A stretch of DNA of 64,000 nt from Mariprofundus sp. (lineage in GTDB: Bacteria > Pseudomonadota > Zetaproteobacteria > Mariprofundales > Mariprofundaceae), in contig JAJFLH010000035.1 in the NCBI GenBank assembly GCA_021772775.1, positions 1-64,000 on the forward strand, read 5' to 3'. Under the pieces are notes generated by a model. It saw only the letters and a list, made by a program, of their open reading frames with translations, searched no databases and had not been told where the DNA came from. Positions 31,701-40,473 of the stretch are shown in pieces. The translations under genes were made by a program, and so were the position numbers. Each line of letters starts with the position of its first letter. The stretch's first letter is position 1.

Positions 31701-32677
31701 TCAGTATCTCGCATGCTGTGCTCTTGTAGGGCATGGGTGGTCTCTCTGATCTCACGCTCACCGGGCAAAAAGATCAAGATATCACCCAGCGCATCATAGG
31801 TGGCGGCTTCATCCACAGCATCAATCACTGCACTAAAGAAGTTTTTATCCGGATTGCTCTCATCTACCACGATGGGACGATAATCGATATCCACCGGATA
31901 ACTGCGGCCGGATACTTCAATGATCGGTGCCTGATCAAAAAATTCAGAGAAACGTTGGGTATTGATAGTCGCTGATGTAACAATCACATTCAGATCAGGT
32001 CGTTTAGGCAGGATGTTCTTCAGATAGCCCAGTAGAAAATCAATATTCAGACTGCGCTCATGCGCTTCATCAATGATAATTGTATCGTAATTCAACAACT
32101 TCGGATCACGCTGAATTTCAGCCAGTAGAATGCCGTCGGTCATCAACTTGATATAGGTATTACGCTGGGTGTGATCAGAAAAACGAACCTTGTATCCGAC
32201 ATCCTTACCAAGAGGTGAATTCAGCTCTTCTGCAATGCGCGTTGCCACGCTGCGGGCCGCAATACGACGCGGCTGGGTATGCCCGATCATACCGTGAATA
32301 CCACGACCCAACTCCAGACAGATTTTAGGGATTTGGGTGGTTTTACCCGAGCCCGTTTCTCCGGCAACAATCACCACCTGATGTTTTCTTATCGCGTCAG
32401 AAATCAGCTGACGCTTTTGAGAAATAGGCAGCGATTCCGGATAAGTCACCGCCGGCATATTCTTTTTTCGCTCAATAAGCATCTGCTTTGATTGCTCAAT
32501 ATCTTTCACCAAAGCATCAAAACCAACCGATATATTCTTCTTTTGTTTCAATCGTATACGCATTCTCTTTAAACGATTACGAAAAGAAACCTGCCTGCCC
32601 ATCGCACAGCCTTGAATGGCTGAAGAGAGCATATTTAACTGATCTGCCTGAGTTTGAAGTTCTGCTTGAATAGTCAT
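28772..32677 (-). CDS. hrpA: ATP-dependent RNA helicase HrpA (DEAH family)
   Basis: 1301 residues, the normal length for proteobacterial HrpA. Motif I is VAGETGSGKTTQIPKICLEL, motif II IIIDEAHERSLNIDF, motif III VTSATI, and motif VI SQASANQRAGRCGRVAAG. The DEAH-specific HA2/OB region (KGFLGARNLKLTIFPGSPL) and the long HrpA-only C-terminal region follow. Such helicases help mRNA processing and rescue of stalled ribosomes. The ATG at 32677 starts MTIQAELQTQADQLNMLSSA. No strong RBS. Single gene; the coding frame is intact throughout. Confidence 0.95.
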   Translation of the reverse strand: MTIQAELQTQADQLNMLSSAIQGCAMGRQVSFRNRLKRMRIRLKQKKNISVGFDALVKDIEQSKQMLIERKKNMPAVTYPESLPISQKRQLISDAIRKHQVVIVAGETGSGKTTQIPKICLELGRGIHGMIGHTQPRRIAARSVATRIAEELNSPLGKDVGYKVRFSDHTQRNTYIKLMTDGILLAEIQRDPKLLNYDTIIIDEAHERSLNIDFLLGYLKNILPKRPDLNVIVTSATINTQRFSEFFDQAPIIEVSGRSYPVDIDYRPIVVDESNPDKNFFSAVIDAVDEAATYDALGDILIFLPGEREIRETTHALQEHSMRDTEILPLYSRLSPAEQDRVFKTHRGRRIVLATNVAETSLTVPGIHFVIDSGVARISRYSAQSKVQRLPIEPISQASANQRAGRCGRVAAGICFRLYSEEEFNNRPEHTDPEIRRTHLASVILQMVSLGLGKIYDFTFMEPPEKRAISDGYRLLEELQAIEKEQLTPMGRKLVRLPIDPRLARMLIQADRERSLHEVLIIVSALSVQDPRVRPTESQAQADEKHRLFSDKTSDFLSWIKLWNWYHEQSRHLSNSKLKKTCQQHYLAYMRMREWHDLHGQLLAVIRELDMTPNREAAKPDEIHKAVLAGLLSHIALKHPEKGFLGARNLKLTIFPGSPLAKKPPKWLMAGSLVETSRLFARSIAPINPDWLEELAPHLIKRQYSEPHWSSKLAQVSVFEKVSLYGLVIAANRRVHYGPIDTIISREMFIRHALVQHEYHTTGKFLKHNQKLISDIEKMEHKTRRRDLLTEEQVRFDFFDALLPEYICTGKLFEQWRKTIEQKQPSILFLTKEILLQDDSQAVSGELFPNFLMQGKLKLKLSYHFDPSHKADGITLRVPMLALGQLDVSRFEWLVPGMLEEKLTLLIKGLPKSLRKNFVPAPQFAKACVESMAYDEGSLLLAFARELKRMTGVELLSKDWNSDALPKHLSMNFSVLDEHGTSIAQDTNLQLLQHRYAQQVRDNLQQSSAESDISRSGITRWDFDVLPESIQRQQGRSIIQFFPALVDQKRSVAIELFESEAAATDVMFAGLRRLIMLSLHPQVKMLKQSMPKQREISLYYATIGKSEKLLEDIICNAFDAVFLNGQPLPRKQHDFEHLIQTRKSKVVAQGERGASYVFESLKAYASLQQAITNVRAAALMPVVDDIQSQMDALIYDGFVAQTPAHWLEHLPRYIQAAEIRLGRAGPNLKQDQINAQAVQSLWRAYQTEVKQRQLHHEETGSLTEFRWLLEELRNALFAQSLKTSVPISVKRLQKLWKEITQ

Positions 32678-32835
32678 GAGTGAGGCGAGTATATATTTTT
32701 AGATTCACAAAACAAAAAAGCATGCCGTTTGCGTAAGCATATTGAGAGTAATCAGCGTAGAATAGATGAGCGAAGTCATTCGCCGATACGTAACACATTA
32801 GTCATCGCCTACGCATTTTGCCAACCATGAAACGT

Positions 32836-33087
32836 TTAGAGAGTGCTCTTTTGTATCGTAAGCTCTTCTAGTCGGGCATCTATTTTTTCGGCGGTTGCTT
32901 CGTATATAATGCTCTCATCAACCTGAACACATGGCGCATTACCACACTGACTGCGGCAACCACTGACAACAACTTTTACACCTTTGGCTTCAAACGCACT
33001 GGCAAGATGTGGGCTGCCCAAATCACTGCATACGGGGCCGTGACATACTTGAATGGTTGTCTCTTTAGTCTCTTCAGTTGTTTTCAT
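32836..33087 (-). CDS. Thioredoxin-like [2Fe-2S] ferredoxin (NuoE-like)
   Basis: 83 residues. Four cysteines in the NuoE/TRX-fold pattern are seen: CHGPVC then SGCRSQCGNAPCVQVDE, which bind a 2Fe-2S cluster. ATG 33087 is preceded by AAAGGATAAT, a good RBS; the longer frame from 33156 lacks one. It follows the cytochrome c gene on the same strand after 83 bases, so both probably share the strong promoter upstream of the cytochrome. That suggests a small electron-transfer unit. Confidence 0.85.
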   Translation of the reverse strand: MKTTEETKETTIQVCHGPVCSDLGSPHLASAFEAKGVKVVVSGCRSQCGNAPCVQVDESIIYEATAEKIDARLEELTIQKSTL

Positions 33088-33170
33088 ATTATCCTTTGTC
33101 TGATGTAGTAGTTTTTGTACTGGCTCTGAAAAAGGCGTTCCAAAGGCCGCCTTCACCTGCTCTTCTCTAC

Positions 33171-33539
33171 TTATTTAAGACCATTGAGGAATGCGATGAG
33201 CTTGTCGGCCTTTTCGCCTTTTATTTTCTGCTTACCCATTTTGGTTTTAGCACCAGCTGCTTTTGCAACGGCTTTTGAATCTGCAAGCCATGCCCTCATA
33301 TTCTCTTCATTCCATGTGAAATCAGCACCTTTCAGATAACTGCCATACTTGTAACCCTCTACAGTTCCAGCTTTTTTACCCATGATACCGAAGAGATTAG
33401 GGCCTGATTTCTTTTTTCCACCTTGGTCAAATGTGTGACAGCTTTTACATTTTGATTCAGCCGCAGCAACAGCTTCCGTAATCGCAAATCCGCTTAACAA
33501 TATCGTGGTTGCACTCGCTATCATCAACATCTTCTTCAT
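33171..33539 (-). CDS. Class I cytochrome c (periplasmic)
   Basis: 122 residues: signal peptide (MKKMLMIASATTILLSGFAI, cut near AVAAAES), one haem site CKSCH, a Gly-Pro-Asn-Leu-Phe-Gly segment typical of mitochondrial-type c-552 proteins, and a candidate Met ligand in KTKMGKQK. Lys-rich surface. It carries single electrons between respiratory complexes in the periplasm. AAAGGAG lies 8 nt before the ATG, and a perfect consensus promoter lies about 30-55 bases upstream, so expression should be high. Confidence 0.93.
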   Translation of the reverse strand: MKKMLMIASATTILLSGFAITEAVAAAESKCKSCHTFDQGGKKKSGPNLFGIMGKKAGTVEGYKYGSYLKGADFTWNEENMRAWLADSKAVAKAAGAKTKMGKQKIKGEKADKLIAFLNGLK

Positions 33540-33567
33540 AACTCATCTCCTTTGATATAAGATATGC

Positions 33568-33595
33568 ATTATATTATGTTATGTTAATATGTCAA
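33568..33595 (-). promoter_or_regulatory. Consensus sigma-70 promoter for the cytochrome c gene
   Basis: On the minus strand TTGACA is followed after 16 bases by TATAAT, both boxes matching the consensus exactly. The -10 box ends about 28 bases before the cytochrome start codon, leaving a short leader with AAAGGAG. Confidence 0.85.
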
Positions 33596-33693
33596 ATAGT
33601 GAAAACAGATAATAGGTTGATCTATCTTTCATAAAGCAGTGGGATACGCCCTTTCCAAGCTTAGTTACTACTACAAAGGAGACAGATCATCAT

Positions 33694-33975
33694 ATGTTGA
33701 AATCATTTAGAATCCTGAGTTTAATCGAAGGATTATCACTCATTGCTCTACTTCTGATTGCCATGCCAGCCAAATATCAGTTTGACCTTGATCTAGTGCG
33801 CTTTGTCGGCCCCGTTCACGGATTTCTGTGGCTGGCTTATCTACCTTTACTGGAGATCGTCAGCCGTAAAAATAACTGGTCCACATCTGAGTGGAACTTC
33901 GCTTTCATTACATCGGTTCTGCCCTTCGGCTGCTTCTTCCTGGAAAAAAGATTCAGGAACAGTGCCCTGACGTAG
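33694..33975 (+). CDS. DUF3817 small membrane protein
   Basis: 93 residues with three hydrophobic helices (about 8-25, 38-58, 68-85). The pattern LIEGLSLIALLLIAMPAKY ... VGPVHGFLWLAYL ... LPFGCFFLEKRF is that of DUF3817, an inner-membrane family of unknown role. AAAGGAG is upstream of the ATG. Divergent from the cytochrome c gene. Confidence 0.85.
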   Translation: MLKSFRILSLIEGLSLIALLLIAMPAKYQFDLDLVRFVGPVHGFLWLAYLPLLEIVSRKNNWSTSEWNFAFITSVLPFGCFFLEKRFRNSALT

Positions 33976-34184
33976 GCCTGAATAGGAAAAAAACGATTAG
34001 CTAACTTCTCAGCATTGCACACCTGAAGAGTTATTCTTTCCGGCTAAGTGACTTCAAGTCACGGCATCTTCTCCCACTCGATCTGATAAGATACGCCCTA
34101 CAGAAGATCAAACAAGTGTTGAATCCGGGTATTACGCCCTACATCATATAATATATTTTATTTAGCAGTTTCAATAACTTAACG

Positions 34185-34589
34185 ATGATATCTCACGATA
34201 AACAAGAGCTTCACCTTGCCGCATTCAACGCCCTTAAATATAGCCTAGCATCAAAGCTGCTATCATTAGAAAAACAATACTTTTTCAATGCACCGATGTG
34301 TTTTGAAAGTTTCACCGCTTTTGAGCAGTTGATTCTTAAAGTCACCTACTGCAATCATAGCTTCTCCGATGAACTTGCTTACGCAGGTAAGAAAGATGCT
34401 GCACACTTCCAGATGCACATCTGCATTGTTCCTCTACGCAATGAGCACTCATTCATGGCAATGAAAACCTTTCTCCCTTCTCTTATCGCTCATCAAGTCA
34501 GCTGCTGTGAGCACGAATACGAGCAGATAAAACCGATTCTAACAGCTTTGAGCCTCCATCAACTGATGCTGGCCACCCATTCTGCCTGA
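34185..34589 (+). CDS. Hypothetical protein, 134 residues
   Basis: Soluble, mixed composition (MISHDKQELHLAAFNALKYS start), several Cys and His (HFQMHICIVPL, QVSCCEHEYEQ). No known motif recognised. There is no good RBS at this ATG. The ordinary codon use and lack of a competing frame make it a plausible gene, but support is modest. Confidence 0.4.
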   Translation: MISHDKQELHLAAFNALKYSLASKLLSLEKQYFFNAPMCFESFTAFEQLILKVTYCNHSFSDELAYAGKKDAAHFQMHICIVPLRNEHSFMAMKTFLPSLIAHQVSCCEHEYEQIKPILTALSLHQLMLATHSA

Positions 34590-34754
34590 AAACATTTCTT
34601 TTATATTACCGATCTACACACAAAGGTTGAGGATCTAAACGACTATCTACAGCCACTCACAATCCGATTTGGCAACCGGTCTTGGTGTATGCAGCACCCT
34701 TCTTCCTAACGAAACTCATCAATAACAGAATCAATAATTAATACAGGTGGCATC

Positions 34755-35389
34755 ATGGCTCATCCTCTAATCGACGAAAGAGGTTCGCCGAGTAAATTTG
34801 ACCGAATCGTGACGGAACTGACAGAAACTGTTTTTTTCAATCTACGATGACTTCGTTTCACCACTGTTGGTCAACAGCATCGCCCATGAAGCCAGAGCTT
34901 TATGGCAGCAGGGTGACTTTCGCCGTGCCCGTGTCGGTAAAGGTGCTTCACTGCAGATTCGGCCAGAGATACGCAATGACAATATCTGCTGGCTTGATCC
35001 AGATGATCCGACGCCCATACTTCAATGAGCTTGAAATATTAAGACACCATATCAACAGCAAACTGTTTCTGGGCCTGTTTGAATTTGAGGGCCATTTTGC
35101 CCTCTATCCACCGGGTAGTTTTTACAACGTCCATTATGACCGTTTCATCGGCGCGCTTGAACGGGTGGTCACCTGCATTCTCTATCTCAATCACGAATGG
35201 AAAAGCGAAGATGGCGGTGCACTGCAAGTGCATGAAGGTACAACCGCCTCTGCTTTGCCACTACCCTTGCAGGTGTTACCGCAGGGTGGACGGCTGGTCT
35301 GCTTTCTCAGCGAAGAGTTCCCTCATGAGGTATTGGCTAGTAACCGGGACCGCTTATGCCTGACCGGCTGGTTTCGTATTCGTTCGTAA
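34755..35389 (+). pseudogene. 2-oxoglutarate/Fe(II) oxygenase (prolyl 4-hydroxylase-like), two frameshifts
   Basis: Translation starts well (ATG 34755, AGGTGG upstream): MAHPLIDERGSPSKFDRIVT. It leaves frame at a run of seven T (about 34830-34836), continues in a second frame (IYDDFVSPLLVNSIAHEARA, then VGKGASLQIRPEIRNDN), and shifts again near 35020. The third frame holds the catalytic core: PPGSFYNVHYDRF (Fe ligands H and D), YLNHEW, GGALQVHE and the distal His in FPHEVLASNRDR. The joined product has normal length, about 210 residues, for the P4Hc/2OG-FeII_Oxy_3 family. The catalytic residues survive, so this is either a recent pseudogene or homopolymer sequencing errors. Confidence 0.65.
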
Positions 35390-35460
35390 CACTCCACCCC
35401 AGCTACTTATTTTTATGCTGACTATATATGATTTAAACAATGAAAAAGGATAATAGGCAT

Positions 35461-35928
35461 ATGATCATTAATATTGTAAATATAAAAGCTATTCAAGTCG
35501 CAGCATTAGAGCATGTGGGTTCACCTGAAAAACTGGAGCAATCCATTGAGACTTTCAGAGAGTGGCGTAAAGAGAGCGGCTACTCCCCTGTAGCTAAAAA
35601 ACGAACATTTGGCGTTGCTCACAGCAACCCAGAGGCCAGACCAGTTCAAAAATTTCACTTCGATATTTGCGGCGAAGTCGATGTTACCGTATCCGATAAT
35701 GCATATGGCGTGACGAATAAAGAAATTCCTGCTGGTCGCTATGCCAAGCTGCGCCACAGTGGTTCGCTCGGCAGCATCAATCTAAAAGTAAATGCCATCT
35801 ATCGTAACTGGCTACCCGGTACGCAGGAATGTAAGCGCGATTCCCCCGTCTTTTTTGAATATCTAAATATTGGGGATGAAGCTCAAGACAGAGAACTAAT
35901 TACAGACATCTATTTCCCTTTAAAATAG
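35461..35928 (+). CDS. GyrI-like / AraC effector-binding-domain protein (SbmC-like)
   Basis: 155 residues without an attached DNA-binding domain. The GyrI-like small-molecule-binding fold is visible as two SHS2 halves: VNIKAIQVAALEHVGSPEKL near the start and KEIPAGRYAKLRHSGSLGSI in the second half. The end SPVFFEYLN...ELITDIYFPLK is the family signature. Stand-alone members bind hydrophobic or cationic drugs or inhibit gyrase (E. coli SbmC). ATG 35461 has AAGGA upstream; 35440 does not. No regulated partner gene is adjacent. Confidence 0.8.
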   Translation: MIINIVNIKAIQVAALEHVGSPEKLEQSIETFREWRKESGYSPVAKKRTFGVAHSNPEARPVQKFHFDICGEVDVTVSDNAYGVTNKEIPAGRYAKLRHSGSLGSINLKVNAIYRNWLPGTQECKRDSPVFFEYLNIGDEAQDRELITDIYFPLK

Positions 35929-36119
35929 ATCGACACCGTTCTCAGCACCTATGCTTGATGTCAACGCATGACGTTCTCATTTCGCATGCTCTTAGCTATG
36001 CCGGTGATGGTGATTGAATCAACTGCCAATACGTGGATCATGGCTGTCCATAACTGGAAAGCTGCATTGAACTGTTTTATGATTGAGATATAGGGGTTTA
36101 ACATGATGGATAAGAATAA

Positions 36120-36557
36120 ATGAAAGACCTGCTGGGAATACTCAAGAGGCTTTTGATTGGTAAATCCAGAGCCGATAAAATAGTCACTGGAATCGTGCTG
36201 GTGATGGCTAGTATCATTGCACTCACATATTCCGGGCGTGTGATTAGTGGTGTTCAGGGTTATTCAATGAAGAGCTGTCCTGATGTAACTGTCGAAAAGT
36301 TATTTGAAGATTTTGGTAGCACTGAACACGATTGGGATATCAACCACTTCGGAAAACTCCAGACGGTAACCCTTACAACCACCAATGATGACGAAGAACA
36401 AGTTATCGTTTCACTTCTAGCCGATAGTGGTTATCTGATGGAAGTTCAGATTGGCGACACTTATATGAGCTCCACAGGGCGAGCGCAATTGATCAGCGAG
36501 CTATGCAAACAAGCTACAAAAAAAGAGCGCGACAATAAATTAAACGTATCAGAGTAA
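36120..36557 (+). CDS. Hypothetical single-pass membrane protein, 145 residues
   Basis: A short cytoplasmic start with a basic stretch (KRLLIGKSRADK) leads into one membrane helix (IVTGIVLVMASIIALTYSG, about 21-39), then a mostly extracytoplasmic domain of about 100 residues. No family recognised. The start overlaps the TGA of a tiny 6-codon frame (ATG 36103) as ATGA, and GGAT lies upstream. Followed by a shared terminator. Confidence 0.55.
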   Translation: MKDLLGILKRLLIGKSRADKIVTGIVLVMASIIALTYSGRVISGVQGYSMKSCPDVTVEKLFEDFGSTEHDWDINHFGKLQTVTLTTTNDDEEQVIVSLLADSGYLMEVQIGDTYMSSTGRAQLISELCKQATKKERDNKLNVSE

Positions 36558-36602
36558 TCCTGCCACTATAGCCACTCCCAGAGTCAGCAATTACTATGCA
36601 TA

Positions 36603-36645
36603 AAGAAAAAAAGCCCCCTGCTTTTGCAGAGGGCTTTGATTTTTC
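36603..36645. terminator. Bidirectional terminator between the 145-residue gene and serC
   Basis: AAGCCCCCTGC and GCAGAGGGCTT pair around TTTT with one mismatch. On the minus strand the hairpin is followed by eight T, so it serves serC well; on the plus strand a shorter TTTTT serves the convergent gene. Confidence 0.88.
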
Positions 36646-36675
36646 GAATCGAGCGGTTACTTCAGCTTATCTATC

Positions 36676-37758
36676 TTATCCCTGCTGGCTTTTAAAGTCC
36701 TGCATATAGGCAACCAACGCATCCACACCCTCTTCCGGCATTGCATTGTAGATGCTGGCGCGCATGCCACCAACTGAGCGGTGCCCCTTCAAAGTTACCA
36801 GGCCACGCTCTGCAGCACCTCTAAGGAAAGCAGCATCCAGATCAGCATCGGCCAGGGTGAATGGTACGTTCATCCATGAGCGGCCATTGATTGCCACAGG
36901 ACTGCCATAAAAATCACTGCTGTCGATCTCGGCATACAGCTTATCAGCCTTGCGTTTGTTGACCTCAGCCATCGCCTCAAGTCCGCCCTGCTCCTTGATC
37001 CACTCAAAAACCAGCCCCGCCATATACCAGCTGTAGGTCGGTGGCGTATTATACATCGAATCATTGCTAGCAAGGGTCTCGTAGTTAAACATAGTTGGCG
37101 TACTTGCTGCTGCCTTACCCAATAGATCCTCACGGATAATCACAATGGCCAGACCTGCAGGCCCGATGTTTTTCTGTGCACCGGCATAGATCATGGCAAA
37201 TTTGGATACATCTAGCGGACGTGAAAGAATCGTTGAAGACATATCAGCGATCAGAGGCACATCGCCCGTTTCCGGAATATAATCAAACTCAAGGCCACCG
37301 ATGGTTTCGTTCGGTGTATAGTGCACATAGGCGGCATCAGGATTCAGATTCAGCTCGGCCTGTGTCGGTACAGTCGTAAAACCATTGCCTGATGTGTCTG
37401 CAACAATATTCACAGTGCAGTAGCGTTTGGCTTCAGCAATCGCTTTCTTCGACCACATACCAGTATTGATATAGTCAGCACTCTCTTTATCACCCAACAG
37501 ATTCAGCGGAATCGCGGCAAACTGAGAAGAGGCACCGCCCTGAAGAAAGAGCACCTTATAGTTATCAGGAATCGTCATCACTTCACGCAGATCTTTCTCT
37601 GCTTTGGCCGCAATAGACATATACTCTTTGCCGCGATGACTCATCTCCATTACAGACATGCCTGAGTCGTTCCAATCCAGCATCTCCTGCTGCGCACGCT
37701 CGATCACGGCTGTCGGCAACATTGCCGGTCCCGCGCTGAAATTAAACTTTCTAGCCAT
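36676..37758 (-). CDS. serC: Phosphoserine aminotransferase
   Basis: 360 residues, normal length. It converts 3-phosphohydroxypyruvate to phosphoserine with glutamate (serine synthesis; also used for vitamin B6 in many bacteria). Seen: the opening FNFSAGPAMLPTAVIE, MSVMEMSHRGKEY, FLQGGASSQFAAIPLNLL, the PLP lysine in YAGAQKNIGPAGLA and the end segment LKGHRSVGGMRASIYNAMPE. An AAGGATAGG element precedes the ATG. It ends in the strong bidirectional terminator and appears to be a single transcription unit. Confidence 0.97.
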   Translation of the reverse strand: MARKFNFSAGPAMLPTAVIERAQQEMLDWNDSGMSVMEMSHRGKEYMSIAAKAEKDLREVMTIPDNYKVLFLQGGASSQFAAIPLNLLGDKESADYINTGMWSKKAIAEAKRYCTVNIVADTSGNGFTTVPTQAELNLNPDAAYVHYTPNETIGGLEFDYIPETGDVPLIADMSSTILSRPLDVSKFAMIYAGAQKNIGPAGLAIVIIREDLLGKAAASTPTMFNYETLASNDSMYNTPPTYSWYMAGLVFEWIKEQGGLEAMAEVNKRKADKLYAEIDSSDFYGSPVAINGRSWMNVPFTLADADLDAAFLRGAAERGLVTLKGHRSVGGMRASIYNAMPEEGVDALVAYMQDFKSQQG

Positions 37759-38001
37759 GGTTACCTATCCTTTTTCTCGGTTCTTCCGGGGATATTCAAT
37801 CTAGCCCCCTCCGATTTTTTCAACGCCGAGGAAGATACCTCTGCAATGATGATTCCTCAATGAGCGAGAAAGAAAAGCCCCTGTTTTCGCACTAAAATTT
37901 ATGGGTAGGTTCATTATAAAACCAAGCAAAGCGTTATCAGGCCCCCTATATTGAACATAAGCTTAAAACCGTACCGCTTTCAACACAGAGCTATCGCGCC
38001 C

Positions 38002-40314
38002 TTAGTTCTTCAGCATGGTCCGAATCATATTGTTCATCTCTTCAAAGGCGTAAGGCTTGGTAAGAACCATCTCATTCTCCATGCCTTTTAACAGACTTTT
38101 ATCGTAACCTGTTGCAAAGATGATTTTAACAGCTGGATCAAACTGACGAATATTCACAGCAGCCTGATCGCCACCCATGATTGGCATAACAACATCGAAA
38201 ATACAGAGATCGATCTCTTGCGCATGGGTCTTGTATAGTTCAACCGCCAGCTGCCCGTTTTCTGCAACCAGAACGTTGTAACCCATGGATACGAGTACCT
38301 CTTTCGCAATGGCGAGTACCTCCGGTTGATCATCGGCCAACAGTAATGTTTCACCCTGGCCTGCAGTATTTGCATGCATCTGCGGCCTGGCAGGGACGAC
38401 GAGATCCAACTGCTGGAGCGGCAGGTAAATATGAAAACAGAGGCCCTGAGCATCAGTGTTCTCAACCTCAACACAGCCATGGTGATTTTTTACCGCACCA
38501 TAAACCATGGATAGGCCAAGTCCGGTTCCTTTTCCCTGCTCCTTGGTCGTGAAAAACGGATCAAACAACTTCTCCATCTGATCTTCAGAAATACCACAGC
38601 CATTATCCTGAATGCTCAGATGTGCATAACGCTCAGAGTTGAAATATGCATGCCTAGTTATCAACTCATCATCTGGCTGGAACGATTCAAGTTTAATGCT
38701 AATGCATGGATCATCCACATCTTCAATAGCATCACGGGCATTGTTGATCAGATTCATTAACACCTGTTTCAGTTGCGTGACATCACCAACAATTGGCAAG
38801 GCATCCGAAGTGATTTCCAGCTTGAGACGGATATTTTTAGGGATCGAGGCAGTTAAAAAGTTGATTGCTTCCCTGATCATGGCTGAAAGCTGCACAGGTT
38901 TTAAAGCAACAATGTCTTTGCGCGCAAAGGTAAGCAGTTGCTGGATCATATCGGCAGCATTGAAAGAGAGCTGTTCAATGGTTTCCAGTTTTTTCACGGC
39001 CCTGGGATTTTCCTGCATCTTTTTCAGCAGATATAGATTACCGGTGATACCTGCCAACATATTATTGAAATCATGGGCGATCCCACCCACCAGTGTGCCA
39101 ATCGCCTCCATTTTCTGGGACTGGTGAAATTGACGTTCCAGTATCTCAAGTTCAGTCAGGTCGGAATGGATGCCGATATTGTGAGTATGGTTGCCTGAAT
39201 CGTCAAAAATGGGTGAGATGGTGAGTGCTGAGGTAAAAAAGCTGCCATCCTTTTTCTTGTCGACTACTTTTCCATGCCAGGTATCACCATTGATAATCGC
39301 CTGCCACATCTGTTGATAAAAATCACGATCCTGCTCGCCACTTTTGAGCAAGTTGATAGATTGGCCAATGGCCTCTTTACTTGAATAACCGGTGAGTATG
39401 CTAAAGGCCGGATTTACATATTCGATAACCCCGGTTGTATCCGTCACCAAAATCGATTCGCCTGCCTGTTCGACAGCCTGTGATAATTTGCGCAGAGAAC
39501 TCTCGGTCTCCTTGATCGCAGTAATATCCCTCAGTGTTCCCTCAACACCCTTAATCTGGCCTTCATCATCATAAATAAAATGTGTGTTGGCAGATAACCA
39601 GATCGCCACACCATCTTTGCGCCACACCTGCGTCTGGAATCCATCCACCTTACCATCAGGTGAAGCTGCCAGCATCTGAAGCAGGCGCTCACGGCCTCCG
39701 GGATCGACATAATAATCGGATAGATTATCGCCAATTATTTCACCTGGATCACAGTGCATCAGCTGTTCGATTGATGGCGATGCAAAGATCAACCTACCCT
39801 TGATATCCGTTCGGTATAAACAGTCCTGAATATTATCAATAAGGCTGTGATATTCCCGTTCAATATTATGAAATTGCCCCTCTGCCCGCCTGGACTTTGT
39901 TACATCCATTAAGCAACCAACACGAAGTATCTCATGCCCGTGCTCGTTATAATGACTCTGCCAACGGTTTTCCAGATAACGGATTTCGTTTTCAGTTTGA
40001 CGAATGCACAGGCTAAACTGACCATCTGGATGAGTTTGTCTGCTGCCGGGTTCAGCTATTTCAAGGATCTCAATATGTTCTGAAATGTAGATGGCGTTGA
40101 TATCGGCTTCCGTTAGCGATTCCTGCTTGTCGATAGCGAGCAGAGAAAACATCTGATCAGACCAGTAAATTTCATCTGTTTGTAAATCGTGCCACCAGTC
40201 CGCCGTTTGTGACAGTGCCTGAGATAGCTTCAGCTTTTCCTGATCAGTTAAATGTCTGTCCGATAAGTCCAAAGTTCCGCCTCCCAACTTTGAATTAGTC
40301 ACCACTACATCCAA
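38002..40314 (-). CDS. Soluble PAS hybrid histidine kinase with receiver domain
   Basis: 770 residues, no membrane segment. Three PAS modules (about 25-140, 150-270, 275-395), then the kinase box [15 protein letters not shown]-site boxes LMNLINNARDAI, QDNGCGI and [13 protein letters not shown], and a receiver (LLLADDQ, phospho-Asp in IFDVVMPIMGG). The kinase and receiver parts match the 11.6 and 15.0 kb kinases closely. The second PAS (IQDCLYRTDIKGRLIFASPS ... YYVDPGGRERLL) resembles a PAS of the 11.6 kb gene ([12 protein letters not shown]), so these arose by duplication. No output domain and no response regulator next to it. The start has no clear RBS. Confidence 0.88.
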   Translation of the reverse strand: MDVVVTNSKLGGGTLDLSDRHLTDQEKLKLSQALSQTADWWHDLQTDEIYWSDQMFSLLAIDKQESLTEADINAIYISEHIEILEIAEPGSRQTHPDGQFSLCIRQTENEIRYLENRWQSHYNEHGHEILRVGCLMDVTKSRRAEGQFHNIEREYHSLIDNIQDCLYRTDIKGRLIFASPSIEQLMHCDPGEIIGDNLSDYYVDPGGRERLLQMLAASPDGKVDGFQTQVWRKDGVAIWLSANTHFIYDDEGQIKGVEGTLRDITAIKETESSLRKLSQAVEQAGESILVTDTTGVIEYVNPAFSILTGYSSKEAIGQSINLLKSGEQDRDFYQQMWQAIINGDTWHGKVVDKKKDGSFFTSALTISPIFDDSGNHTHNIGIHSDLTELEILERQFHQSQKMEAIGTLVGGIAHDFNNMLAGITGNLYLLKKMQENPRAVKKLETIEQLSFNAADMIQQLLTFARKDIVALKPVQLSAMIREAINFLTASIPKNIRLKLEITSDALPIVGDVTQLKQVLMNLINNARDAIEDVDDPCISIKLESFQPDDELITRHAYFNSERYAHLSIQDNGCGISEDQMEKLFDPFFTTKEQGKGTGLGLSMVYGAVKNHHGCVEVENTDAQGLCFHIYLPLQQLDLVVPARPQMHANTAGQGETLLLADDQPEVLAIAKEVLVSMGYNVLVAENGQLAVELYKTHAQEIDLCIFDVVMPIMGGDQAAVNIRQFDPAVKIIFATGYDKSLLKGMENEMVLTKPYAFEEMNNMIRTMLKN

Positions 40315-40473
40315 GCTACGATAATTAAACCGCTGTGATATGCAAGGTTATAAGCTGGTATTAGCTGAGTAGATTCACTCTGCGCGCCAATATTCTTATG
40401 CACATACAATAAGAAGAACTACAACAGAGATACAGCCATTGCTAAGATCACAATTTAAAAATAACATATTCAT

